DNA of 64,000 bases, taken from positions 46,855-110,854 of the forward strand of contig JBGSJV010000022.1 in NCBI GenBank assembly GCA_041741535.1, in the 5' to 3' direction. Of the stretch, positions 33,500-42,367 are shown piece by piece. The position numbers and the translations under genes were made by a program. How positions within the stretch are numbered: position 1 is the stretch's first letter; each line of letters starts with the position of its first letter. Source of the DNA: M30B19 sp041741535. Lineage in GTDB: Bacteria > Planctomycetota > Planctomycetia > Pirellulales > Pirellulaceae. The notes under the pieces were generated by a model. That model saw nothing but the letters and a program-made list of their open reading frames with translations. It was not told the origin of the DNA and ran no database searches.

Positions 33500-35094
33500 T
33501 GCCAGAATCGCCGTTGATGGAGCAGTTGTCCGCCGCGGAGTTGTTGGCGTCCTTGTCGATCGAGATCGAAGCGGCACGGCACCGGGTGTATCGCGCGGAT
33601 CGGGCAACTTCGTGTGATGCTGTCGGATTGCCCGACGGTCGTGCGTTGTGGCTGAAGCGAGAGGACACTGCCCGGGTCCACAGCTACAAGTGGCGCGGCG
33701 CTTTCAACAAACTTGCTTGTTTGATCGAGCAAGGTTTCCAGGGGACGGTTGTGGCGGCGTCGGCGGGCAACCATGCCCAAGGAGTCGCTCTCGCTGCTCA
33801 GACGATGCAAGTGCCAGCCGTGATCTACATGCCACGTACGACGCCGTTGCTCAAACAAGAAGCGGTGCGGCGATTGGGGCGGGATTGGGTGGAAGTTCGT
33901 TTGGTAGGGGATCGCTACGATCAAGCCGCTCAGGCCGCGCGGCAATGGGTGACGACCCATGACTGTGCCTATTTGCATCCCTTTGATGATCTGCAAGTGA
34001 TTGCCGGTCAAGCCACGATGGCTACAGAGTTGGACGAACAGATTTCGCCGGACTTGGTATTGTTGGAAATCGGCGGCGGAGGCATGGCGGCCGGCGTGGC
34101 ATCCGTGGTTCGTCGACGATTTCCCTCCGCGAAAATCGTCGGTATTGAAGTTGTTGGGCAGAATAGTATGCAAATGTCGTTGCAGGCAGGCCAGCCAATC
34201 ACGCTGCCGCAAGTGACAAGGTTTTGTGATGGCACGGCCGTCGCAACACCGGGGCAATTGACCTTCGCATTGTGTCGAGAACTATTGGACGACGTTTGGG
34301 TCGTCGATGAACGCCAAGTTTGTACGGCGATTGAGTGGCTTTGGAACGAGACACGGGTGGTTGTCGAGCCATCCGCGGGGATTGGTGTTGCTGCCGCGTT
34401 GGCGACCGATCGACACCCGAGTTTCCTCGATGAGACGATTCGGTCCGCATACACGGCATTGGGGCTCCCGGAAGACGCTCGCTTGTTGACGGTCTTGTCG
34501 GGGGCCAACGTGGACTTCTTGACATTACCGTTGATTGCGCGAAAAGGTCGGCTATCGCCGAAAGAGCGTCGCTATTATTGCTTCGAAATCCCAGAACGCA
34601 GTGGGACCTTGATTGGGCTGCTCGACCAGTTTTTGGCAGACATCAACATCATCGATTTTCAATACGGCAAGACAGATTCTCGGCGGGCCTTTCCGGTGAT
34701 TGGCGTGGAGGCGTTTCCGGACGAATTGTCGAAGTTGGAAGCCAAGCTGTCGCGTTCACCGTTGCATTTTAACTCGGTGACCAATGCCACCTCCGTCGAA
34801 TACCGTGTTGTACCTTTTCAACCTTCCTTGGCCAACATGCCTCTTTTTGCCACGGTCGAATTCCCGGATCGCCCGGGTGCATTGTCGGAGTTTATGCGCC
34901 AGATCGTGGGGCTGACCAATGTGTGCTATTTCAACTACACCGAGACCGGGCAAAGTATCGAGCAAGCTTTGATGGGCTTCGAGTTCCAAGATGGGACGCA
35001 ACGCGATGCATTTTCGCAGGCCGTCGCTAAACTGGGGGTCGGTTTCCAATCCATTCCAAGTCACACGATTGCTGGGCTGTCGGTCACGGACTAA
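33499..35094 (+). CDS. ilvA: Threonine dehydratase (threonine ammonia-lyase), biosynthetic
   Basis: This PLP enzyme deaminates threonine to 2-oxobutyrate, the entry step to isoleucine. The PLP lysine is Lys64 in VHSYKWRGAFNKL. SAGNHAQGVALAAQ is the substrate-binding loop and EIGGGGMAAGVAS binds the cofactor phosphate. The C-terminal third (about 350-525) contains two ACT-like regulatory segments, ERRYYCFEIPERSGTLIGLL and PLFATVEFPDRPGALSEFMR. This tandem arrangement, at 531 residues, is that of the isoleucine-inhibited biosynthetic enzyme, not the short catabolic TdcB. It closes the attenuator-controlled operon; no ilvE or leu genes follow. Confidence 0.95.
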   Translation: MPESPLMEQLSAAELLASLSIEIEAARHRVYRADRATSCDAVGLPDGRALWLKREDTARVHSYKWRGAFNKLACLIEQGFQGTVVAASAGNHAQGVALAAQTMQVPAVIYMPRTTPLLKQEAVRRLGRDWVEVRLVGDRYDQAAQAARQWVTTHDCAYLHPFDDLQVIAGQATMATELDEQISPDLVLLEIGGGGMAAGVASVVRRRFPSAKIVGIEVVGQNSMQMSLQAGQPITLPQVTRFCDGTAVATPGQLTFALCRELLDDVWVVDERQVCTAIEWLWNETRVVVEPSAGIGVAAALATDRHPSFLDETIRSAYTALGLPEDARLLTVLSGANVDFLTLPLIARKGRLSPKERRYYCFEIPERSGTLIGLLDQFLADINIIDFQYGKTDSRRAFPVIGVEAFPDELSKLEAKLSRSPLHFNSVTNATSVEYRVVPFQPSLANMPLFATVEFPDRPGALSEFMRQIVGLTNVCYFNYTETGQSIEQALMGFEFQDGTQRDAFSQAVAKLGVGFQSIPSHTIAGLSVTD

Positions 35095-35101
35095 CGTTGG
35101 T

Positions 35102-35494
35102 TCACTTCCAGAAGATCAACATGGCAGTCGTCGCCAGCCAAATAGCCCACAGCGACATGTTAAAAATGACGCCGGTTGCCGTAAATAACCAGTGGTGCGA
35201 GAAGTCGATAAGGGACTGCGCGAACGGCGATCTTTCCAACAGTGGAATTTCGTTCAGTGCATACAACGCCCGAGATTTTAATTAAGTTCGCCCCCTGAAG
35301 AAACAGGGAGATGAACGTTAACATCCCAATCGAATACAGTAAACAAACCGTCCAGCGAAGCGAATACCGCGACGCACTAAGAAAATAGTGCGTCGCCACA
35401 ATGACGGCAAAACTAATGGTTGACACATGACCATAGAGCACTGCGTATGCGCATTGACCTCTTGAATTATCGACGTCAGCTCGAATTCCGTCAT
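35102..35494 (-). pseudogene. Frameshifted small membrane protein gene
   Basis: On the minus strand three frame segments join into one coherent hydrophobic protein of about 130 residues. It starts at an ATG (35492-35494) with MTEFELTSIIQEVNAH. It shifts frame near 35445 into YAVLYGHVSTISFAVIVATH...LFLQGANLIK. It shifts back near 35276-35279 (a TTTT run on the plus strand) into SRALYALNEIPLLERSPFAQ, ending MLIFWK at a stop 35102-35104. Start and stop are in the same frame, so the two shifts compensate. Removing one base of the T run joins NLIK to SRAL seamlessly. No family was recognised; about three membrane segments. Sequencing indels are the alternative to a decayed gene. Confidence 0.5.
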
Positions 35495-35572
35495 GCCGGT
35501 TCAGTTCCTTGGACTACGACAATTCGAGTCGTCTTTGTAGTCGGGCAACCACGATTCAATCGCGTGCTTCGA

Positions 35573-37804
35573 CTATTGGTTGGGCAATTGCGATGGCGGT
35601 AAACCGCCCGGGAATTGAAACCCAGGAGGGATTCCGGGAGGTAAACCCAAGGGATTCGTTGCGTCGATATCTTTGGGTTTGACGACCTCGGCGCGAGTCA
35701 ATCGCAGCCGATCCAAGTCGCTGGATGGAACCACGTAGTACCAGTCGGCAAAACGTTCACTCAAGCGTTTGGCCTTCTCGGCGGCGTTCTTGGTGCGAGA
35801 CTCGAACTCCTTAACGTCCAATTCGTACTGAAGTTTTTGATCCGCAAACGCCTGTTTTTTCTGTTCGAATTCGGCGTCCAAAGCCTTCTGCATGTCTTCG
35901 CGCGAAAGTCCTTTCTCCGGAGTTGTTGGCGGAGTCGTTGGGTCCTGAGCTCCCTCTGTCGATGAAGCAGATTCACCTTGAACCGGCGGAGCGGCACCTT
36001 CGGCTGGCGGTGTTTGCTCTTGAACCGGCGGTGTTTGCTCTTGAACCGGCGGTGTTTGCTCTTGAGCCGGTGGTGTTTGTTCTTGAGCCGGTGGTGTTTG
36101 CTCTTGAGCCGGTGGTGTTTGCTCTTGAGCCGGTGGTGTTTGTTCTTGAGCCGGTGGTGTTTGTTCTTGAACCGGCGGTGTTTCTTGCTGTACTGGCGGT
36201 GTCTGATCTTGCTGGGAGAACGTCGCCAACTTGACCGGGAGGCCTGGTTGTTCCACTTGCGATTGTACGGAACCGTTATCGATGGATTCTGCCGATTCTG
36301 AATCGCTGCCGTCCGCGGATTGATCGTCGCCGGACTGTCCGGTTTCAACTTGTTCTTTTTGTTCTCCGGTCGCCTCTGGCGGAGGGGTGGCGGCGTCATT
36401 CGCTGGTTCGCCGACTCCTTCGGGCAAGACCAACGGTTCGGGTTCCTGTGGAGCGACCGGACGGTCGGACATTAATTCTGGGCGGTGTTCGACCCGAACC
36501 AGCAAGAAACGAGCGGTCGCCTGTTCGGCCGGATTCGGCTTGTCGCCGGGAGGGTTTTCGTGCGGATCATCTTCTTTGGCAGGGTCGGCTTGCGGTTCGG
36601 GTTTGGCATCAGCTGCTCCGATTTCGATGGATTCTTCCGAACCAACTATTTGGCTCCCAAAGTAGAGGGTATAAACCAACCCATCTTTGGTGGTGGTCGA
36701 CAGTTGCCCATGTTCGGATACCAGTTTGATTTGGTTGCTCTCCGGGTCTTGCGATAAGCCGAACCCACGACTGAGAAGATCGTCTTGCAGTTCGTCGAGA
36801 ATCGTTTGTTGTGCGGGTATATCGTTCGCCACTTCAGCTGGAAACTGGAATTCCAGGTTACCGTCCAGCACGCTACGACCTTGATATTTGTGGCGCGGTC
36901 GGACGCCAATCAGTTCGACGGCTTCAATCGTCCGGATCAACGGATTGACCGCCTCCGCATTCATCGTTTCCTGTTCTTGATTGAGGTCCGGAAGTATCCA
37001 TTCCGAAAAGTCATCGGCCTTTTGCAACTTCAACTCTTCGCCGGGGACTCGGACACGCCGAACCTCGATCCCTTGATTGGTCATGACCTGACGAGCTTCC
37101 AAACGCGAATTGTCTACGTTCACTTGTCGCATCTCAGCCGCGTTCAACTCCAGCAAGTCCGCCTCAATCCAATCGGAAAATTGGGTCGAAATGTCCAAAT
37201 CCAACTTCGCGGTGTAGGTGTCTTTTTCGGAGGGCACGCGAACGTAAAACATCCGCTCCTCTGGTTCTTCAAGTCCCAACAAGGAGTCGGCTCCGGACGT
37301 TTTCTGTTCGACTTGTTTGCCCACAATGAGTTCAAAAACGGGTTCACCGTTGCTGTCGGTGAAACGGAGCAGCTTCCCGGCATTTTCCGGGTCGGCTTTT
37401 CCTTCCTCGGAGGTGGGGTCAAGTGTCCCTAACAGGGCCTGTGCCCCTTTTTCACTGGAGGCCAATGTGCGACGTTCCAATCCGATCAATTCGGACGTTG
37501 TGCGACCCAATCGTTCGACAGCCTCTGCGGGATAATCGTAGTGACTGGGGATCGTCCATAACCCATTCGTTTTTCGGACCGAGAAGCTAAGCGCTTTGCC
37601 CGATTTGTCGACGGCCGCCAATTCCATTTGCGATACTTGGCCGGTTTCAAACATCTCGAAGAACGCTTGTCCAACTTTGACGAAGGCGTCCGGAATACTT
37701 GGCTGCGTCAACCGATACACCAGCCATGTCAAACCGATCATCACAATGGCGACGGTTGCAGCCAGAGCGCTTTTGGTAACTTCTGTTTGAGGGTTTCGTT
37801 TCAT
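35573..37804 (-). CDS. DUF4340 domain protein with Pro/Gln/Glu heptad repeats
   Basis: The 743-residue protein has one N-terminal membrane helix (SALAATVAIVMIGLTWLVYRL, about 12-32). The DUF4340 region follows (about 45-330: WTIPSHYDYPAEAVERLG, ELIVGKQVEQ, DWIEADLLELNAAEMRQVNV), an extracytoplasmic beta-rich domain found next to Gld-type ABC genes. An acidic linker then leads to about ten TPPxQEQ heptads (residues about 532-602). The C-terminal part has a coiled stretch and a further DUF4340-like segment (FADWYYVVPSSDLDRLRLTR). It is downstream of the fused GldFG gene and separated from it by 73 nt, so it is probably the third member of that operon. Molecular function is unknown. Confidence 0.88.
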   Translation of the reverse strand: MKRNPQTEVTKSALAATVAIVMIGLTWLVYRLTQPSIPDAFVKVGQAFFEMFETGQVSQMELAAVDKSGKALSFSVRKTNGLWTIPSHYDYPAEAVERLGRTTSELIGLERRTLASSEKGAQALLGTLDPTSEEGKADPENAGKLLRFTDSNGEPVFELIVGKQVEQKTSGADSLLGLEEPEERMFYVRVPSEKDTYTAKLDLDISTQFSDWIEADLLELNAAEMRQVNVDNSRLEARQVMTNQGIEVRRVRVPGEELKLQKADDFSEWILPDLNQEQETMNAEAVNPLIRTIEAVELIGVRPRHKYQGRSVLDGNLEFQFPAEVANDIPAQQTILDELQDDLLSRGFGLSQDPESNQIKLVSEHGQLSTTTKDGLVYTLYFGSQIVGSEESIEIGAADAKPEPQADPAKEDDPHENPPGDKPNPAEQATARFLLVRVEHRPELMSDRPVAPQEPEPLVLPEGVGEPANDAATPPPEATGEQKEQVETGQSGDDQSADGSDSESAESIDNGSVQSQVEQPGLPVKLATFSQQDQTPPVQQETPPVQEQTPPAQEQTPPAQEQTPPAQEQTPPAQEQTPPAQEQTPPVQEQTPPVQEQTPPAEGAAPPVQGESASSTEGAQDPTTPPTTPEKGLSREDMQKALDAEFEQKKQAFADQKLQYELDVKEFESRTKNAAEKAKRLSERFADWYYVVPSSDLDRLRLTRAEVVKPKDIDATNPLGLPPGIPPGFQFPGGLPPSQLPNQ
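36001..36210. repeat. 21-bp tandem repeat inside the DUF4340 gene
   Basis: About ten head-to-tail 21-bp units of the form CGGYGGTGTTTGYTCTTGAR with one more base, differing only at a few third positions. They encode TPPVQEQ or TPPAQEQ on the minus strand. Being a multiple of three, length changes keep the frame. The unit gives long spurious open frames on the plus strand. Confidence 0.92.
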
Positions 37805-37877
37805 GTTGCCAACCTGCGATCGCTAACGTTGTGGAACAAAGTAGATTGTCGATGAAATGTCTGAGGGTCTTTGTCGA

Positions 37878-40800
37878 TCAAGACTTGCGTCGGGCATTGG
37901 CTTGGTTCGTCAAACGAACCAAGATGACCGATATCCCGATCGCCAATGCGGGAAGCGGAGGAAGCAAAACGGCAAAGAATCGAGTCCAATGTTCTTGGGA
38001 AGAGATGACTTTCTTCTCATTAACCTCGAGAGTCTTGATTTCTTGGCGGAAGGCCTTTTCAAGTTTTTCCACTTCTCGATTGACTTGTTTTTGTTCTTCA
38101 GAAGCTGCCGTCGCCGCCAACTGCAGGCGTTGCACAAACGACAAATCTTGGTCTTCTTCCAAAGCCTTGGTTTTTTCGTCCAACTTGGCTTGAGCTTCCT
38201 GCAGTTTGATTTCCAGTTCGTTTTCTAGCACCGCCTGTCGAGCTTCTCGTTGCTGCCGAGCTTGAATGCGAACTTCCTCGATCTTTTCTAGCGGACGTGG
38301 CTGCGGACGGCGGCCTCGTATGGCTATAAACGATTCGCCCTGTTTTTCGGTAAGGCTTTCAATGGCATTCTGCAACAGGATCAAGTTGTCCAACCCTGTC
38401 TTGGTATTGTCCGCACATTCATAAGCCAAGTCCGAGACAAAGTCCGTATCGCAGATGAAGATTACGCGGCGCGGTTCCGATTCGGTACCATTGATCTTCG
38501 CTGCGACCACCGATGCGCCGGTCCCAGGAGTGCCCGACACGTTCTTCTTGAAGATTCGTTCCGGCAAACCGGAGAACGGATTCAGTTGATCCGACTTTTC
38601 TTCCACTCGCCGGCCCAACTGTCGATCAAAACGACGCGAAACGAGTTGCAAATTTTCAGAGTACTGATCGTAATCCCAGTAACTTCCCAGCGAATCGGTG
38701 CTAACCAATGGTTCGAACTGAAACTTCTTGGCGGGATCCTGGGCCAGCGTGCCGGAGTACATGAACAACAGCTCGCGCAAGCCTCCACTCACCGGAATAT
38801 TTGGATTGAAGTTGGTATGTTGGCTCGAGTTGCGGAAGAACACCAAGGCCCGTTTCCGATCGCCATAACCTTCGGGCCACGCGCTCGAGGTCTCCATCAT
38901 TGGTATTTCCAACAGTGGGAAATCAAATGCCGCAGGTTCGCTGGCGGTGTTCGAAACGATCGTCGTTGGGTTCCAAGTGATCCCCAACGCCTCAGTAAGG
39001 CTATTCAACGGAAGTTCTTTGACCGACACATTGTCGATCGACCCAGTGAAGTCGGCCCCTTTGCTTACGAAGGATATTCCCGCTCCGAGCCCAGCAACGA
39101 TTTCCTCCCGATAACTTCCCGTCGTTTCTCGGACGATGCCCTCGGTTCCCCCGACACTGACGCAGACGCCACCGGAGGTTGCCGTTACTTGGTAGCTTAC
39201 GAGATAGGTCGTTCCAGCGGTAACCATTGCCGAGCTAGTCAATGAGCCCGCGGGGCCAACCGGAACGGATGTCGCAACAGCGGCGCCCCCATCGACCTTC
39301 CATCCCGACCCAATGGTCCAGTTGTTCTCCGTATCAAATCCACCGTTTTTGACCAACTGTCCTTCGACGTTCGCTTTGGGGTTTTGGGACGCATTCAGGG
39401 CACTGAAGTTCGCTTGTGGTGATATTCGCGCTTGGCCTGGCGAGCGAAAAACGCCAATTTGCCCCATCGAAACGTAGGTCGGCCAATAGAATGGAACCGG
39501 ATCGTCCAACAACAAAACTGGCTTACCAAACTTGATGTACTCGATCAGGTTCTTAAGTGTTGCTTCGTCCAGACTCGAGACTCCGGCCACCAACATAACA
39601 TCCGGCAGTTTGGATTCCTTGATTTCTTCCAGTCGCTCTTTCGCAAGCGAGCGATATTTCAACCCGCGAGTCACCGCGACCGATTCGGTCGTCTCGGCCA
39701 TCAAGACGTCTGCATAGTCCTTCAGCAAGCTCGCGTTGACTCGGCGGATTTTATAGAATTTCTCGAGCTCTTTCTTGGTGCGACCAAAACCCAGGTCAAC
39801 AATTTGACCTTGAATTTCTAGTCCGGCAAAGTGCAAGTCGGTGTCCAACACCCCCAGCGTCAATCGGTTGTCCTTTTTGGATAACATCGAGATCGCGCGA
39901 GTAATTTCATATTCGATGGAATCCCGTCCGGTGAACTTTGGCAGCACGGATTCCCCGTTGGCCGTTCGCACGATGGCCCCCAGGAAAATATCTTGCTGGA
40001 CGCTCTTGCCACCGATAACGGATTGACTGTTGATGGGCTCGATACCCAACTCTTCGGCTTGCGTCGCTTCATCACTGGTCGAATCGGGAACCGTGACTTT
40101 CTGGAGCACAACGCGGCCGCCGCCCAGTCGTTCGTATTGTGAGAGGAGCGTTTCCAATAACTTCTTGGTGGGTACAAAGTCCGCTGGCACCTCTGCGCTG
40201 ATATACGCCTCGATCGTGACTTGTCCGGCCGACTCCTCGACGTTCTTAATCGACGTCAAGGTCATCTCGTCCAGCGTGTACAGTCGCTCACTCGTCAGAT
40301 CCAAGTAGGCCGGAAAGCGACCACTGAGTCGTTCCAGCATAAAGAATCCAGCGACGACTATCGCGAGAAAAGCAACCGATCGAACCGCAAAATTCAGCGA
40401 CATGAACGGCTTGCCCATACGAGACCAGAATCGTTGCGAAATCACAATGTGATTCAGGTACAAGAACAGTGCGATCAAACCGCCAAAGTAAAATAACCCC
40501 GTAAACGTGACGATGCCGTTGGCGTATTGGTTCAATTGCGTTTGAATCGTCAATAAATCCAAATACGGCACGCCCTGCAAGAAGTAGTTGCTGAGGACCG
40601 GGACGGAGCAAAACAACATCCCGAGTACAAACGCGACGGCTGAATCGCGCGTCAAAGAGGAAGCGAACAGCCCCATGCTTAACAGCGCCAGCCCGGACAG
40701 GAGATAGCCGTAGTAGGTGCTGACGAGGACACTCCAATCGGGTTGTCCCAACATGGCCAGCGGAATCAGTTGCGTCACTGAAAACGACAACGCAACCACA

Positions 40801-41147
40801 TAAACCGCACTGACCGCGAAATACTTACCGAGCAATATCTCCCAAGTACTGGCCGGCAAAGTGAACAATAACACGTCCGTCCCGGACTTGTGCTCCTCGG
40901 CCCACGCGCCCATGGTGATCGCTGGGACCAAAAACAGTAACAACCACGAATAAACTCGACTTAACTCGTCCAGCGAAGCGTAATTGTTGGCGAAGAAGGA
41001 CTGGCTAAAGGTCAACAGAGCACAGATCGTCACAAAGGCAACGATGATCAAGTAACCCAAGACGCCCGAAAAATAGGATTTGACGTTTCGCCAAAAAATC
41101 CAACCAATAACCGATGGTCGTAGCATGATGTTCTTATACTCCTGCAA
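37878..41147 (-). CDS. Fused GldF-GldG type ABC permease with inserted lectin-like domain
   Basis: The 1089-residue protein fuses two Gld-type subunits. Residues about 1-260 form an ABC-2 permease with six membrane segments (SYFSGVLGYLIIVAFVTICA, PAITMGAWAEEHKSGTDVLL, typical of GldF). After a further helix (about 258-278) comes the periplasmic GldG/ABC_transp_aux region (LTSERLYTLDEMTLTSIKNV, DSIEYEITRAISMLSKKD, VLLLDDPVPFYWP). Residues about 596-710 are a beta-sandwich of carbohydrate-binding/phage type (NGGFDTENNWTIGSGWKVDGG ending FTGSIDNVSVKE) that ordinary GldG lacks. The C-terminus has a coiled coil (about 990-1050) and a last membrane helix. It overlaps the ATPase gene by 14 nt. The export substrate is unknown; motility should not be assumed. 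Confidence 0.88.
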   Translation of the reverse strand: MQEYKNIMLRPSVIGWIFWRNVKSYFSGVLGYLIIVAFVTICALLTFSQSFFANNYASLDELSRVYSWLLLFLVPAITMGAWAEEHKSGTDVLLFTLPASTWEILLGKYFAVSAVYVVALSFSVTQLIPLAMLGQPDWSVLVSTYYGYLLSGLALLSMGLFASSLTRDSAVAFVLGMLFCSVPVLSNYFLQGVPYLDLLTIQTQLNQYANGIVTFTGLFYFGGLIALFLYLNHIVISQRFWSRMGKPFMSLNFAVRSVAFLAIVVAGFFMLERLSGRFPAYLDLTSERLYTLDEMTLTSIKNVEESAGQVTIEAYISAEVPADFVPTKKLLETLLSQYERLGGGRVVLQKVTVPDSTSDEATQAEELGIEPINSQSVIGGKSVQQDIFLGAIVRTANGESVLPKFTGRDSIEYEITRAISMLSKKDNRLTLGVLDTDLHFAGLEIQGQIVDLGFGRTKKELEKFYKIRRVNASLLKDYADVLMAETTESVAVTRGLKYRSLAKERLEEIKESKLPDVMLVAGVSSLDEATLKNLIEYIKFGKPVLLLDDPVPFYWPTYVSMGQIGVFRSPGQARISPQANFSALNASQNPKANVEGQLVKNGGFDTENNWTIGSGWKVDGGAAVATSVPVGPAGSLTSSAMVTAGTTYLVSYQVTATSGGVCVSVGGTEGIVRETTGSYREEIVAGLGAGISFVSKGADFTGSIDNVSVKELPLNSLTEALGITWNPTTIVSNTASEPAAFDFPLLEIPMMETSSAWPEGYGDRKRALVFFRNSSQHTNFNPNIPVSGGLRELLFMYSGTLAQDPAKKFQFEPLVSTDSLGSYWDYDQYSENLQLVSRRFDRQLGRRVEEKSDQLNPFSGLPERIFKKNVSGTPGTGASVVAAKINGTESEPRRVIFICDTDFVSDLAYECADNTKTGLDNLILLQNAIESLTEKQGESFIAIRGRRPQPRPLEKIEEVRIQARQQREARQAVLENELEIKLQEAQAKLDEKTKALEEDQDLSFVQRLQLAATAASEEQKQVNREVEKLEKAFRQEIKTLEVNEKKVISSQEHWTRFFAVLLPPLPALAIGISVILVRLTNQANARRKS

Positions 41148-41910
41148 ATCCGGTCAAGGAATGGAAACTCCGTTCGAGCTGCTGTGCAGCGCCCATTTCC
41201 GAGAGCGGACCATCAAACACAATCCGGCCCTCATTGATCAAGATGACTCGCGAGCAAATCGCTTCCACTTCCTGGAGGACGTGGGTCGACAACAGCACCG
41301 TCTTGGTCCGACCCAAATCGGCAATTAGTCGCCGCACTCCGACCAATTGATTGGGATCCAAACCGCTAGTCGGTTCGTCGAGGATCAGAATGTCGGGATC
41401 ATGGATCAGTGCCTGAGCCATGCCGACCCGCTGCCGAAACCCACGTGAAAGTTGCCGGATCGCTTTGTGCCAAACTTCCGCCAGGTCACATTTGTCGGAC
41501 ACAAAGTCCAGTCGATCTCGCAACCGAGCACCCGACAAGCCGCGAACGCGACCAAAATAATTCAAGCTCCCCGCGGGTGTCATTTCGTCATACAAGGGGC
41601 CGTTTTCGGGCAGGTAACCAATGCGTTGCGCGGCACCAATCCGATCGTTTTCCAAATCCTGGCCGCCGATGAGAATGTCGCCTGAAGTCGGAGCTAGATA
41701 GCCCGTGATGATCTTCATGGTGGTTGACTTGCCCGCACCATTGGGGCCCAAAAAACCACAAACTTGGCTGCGGGGCACTTGGAACGATACGTCCCGAACC
41801 GCGGCGAATCCACCATAGTACATGTTGAGGTTTCGAACCTCGATCATCCAATCCTGTGGTGATCGGACCGGTTCGGGCTTGGAACCGGCAGACGATTTTT
41901 GCTTGCTCAT
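41134..41910 (-). CDS. ABC transporter ATP-binding protein (GldA-like)
   Basis: Starting at the ATG 41908-41910, preceded by GAGGAATGG, the protein has 258 residues; an upstream ATG at 41931 is less well placed. Walker A is GFLGPNGAGKSTTMKIITGY, the Q-loop region is RIGYLPENGPLYDEMT, the signature is LSRGFRQRVGMAQAL, and Walker B with D-loop is ILILDEPTSGLDPNQ. The H-loop His is in LLSTHVLQEVE. The closest family by pattern is the CcmA/GldA group that powers ABC-2 exporters. The fused GldFG permease gene overlaps its end by 14 nt, so they form one transporter. Predicted location is the cytoplasmic face of the inner membrane. Confidence 0.93.
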   Translation of the reverse strand: MSKQKSSAGSKPEPVRSPQDWMIEVRNLNMYYGGFAAVRDVSFQVPRSQVCGFLGPNGAGKSTTMKIITGYLAPTSGDILIGGQDLENDRIGAAQRIGYLPENGPLYDEMTPAGSLNYFGRVRGLSGARLRDRLDFVSDKCDLAEVWHKAIRQLSRGFRQRVGMAQALIHDPDILILDEPTSGLDPNQLVGVRRLIADLGRTKTVLLSTHVLQEVEAICSRVILINEGRIVFDGPLSEMGAAQQLERSFHSLTGFAGV

Positions 41911-42367
41911 CCATTCCTCGCTGTCAAACATTTCATGGCGAAAAATCCCATCCGAGTAGACGACGGATTCGAGCCGTTCCGGGGGCTACGCCTGGCTTGG
42001 CTTATGATTATCAATTTGTCCGGCCCTTGTTCAAGCCGACGTTTTACCGACCACGGCCAACTCTGAGAACCCGTCGCACGATTATATTCGATCCTCATCA
42101 TCGACTCGAAGTCGAACTAATGCTTGGCAACCCTCTAAATGAAAGGCTGTCTTGGTAGCAGTCGTTACCAATTAAAGAAAACTCTTGCACCCTGTCTGCC
42201 GATCCGGACCAGTCCACCAACCTATCCGAGGGAACCAGTTTATCGTGCGAGGTTCTGTCCCGTCCGTTGTGGAGAGGGCTGTTGAGGGGCCTTGGATTGC
42301 GGTTGATTCGATTCAAGACGACAATCGGGCCACACCCTCCCCTTCACCGAATGACGGAGCATTGCCC
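41911..42367. other. Intergenic region between divergent gld cluster and DUF1080 gene
   Basis: Roughly 460 nt with no supported gene. The frame of the DUF1080 gene is open from 42185, but the signal peptide begins only at 42368. Presumably contains both promoters; no clear -10/-35 pair or terminator was identified. Confidence 0.45.

Noticed and set aside
36001..36210. Possible CRISPR array
   Set aside because: Units are directly contiguous without unique spacers and are in frame within a coding gene.
35923..36301. Plus-strand open frames of 100 residues or more with Leu/Glu/Pro repeats
   Set aside because: They are antisense readings of the 21-bp tandem repeat in the DUF4340 gene and have pure repeat composition.
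37878..41910. Gliding motility machinery
   Set aside because: Only GldA/F/G-type ABC components are present; these are widespread exporters and none of the motor or adhesin genes is here.
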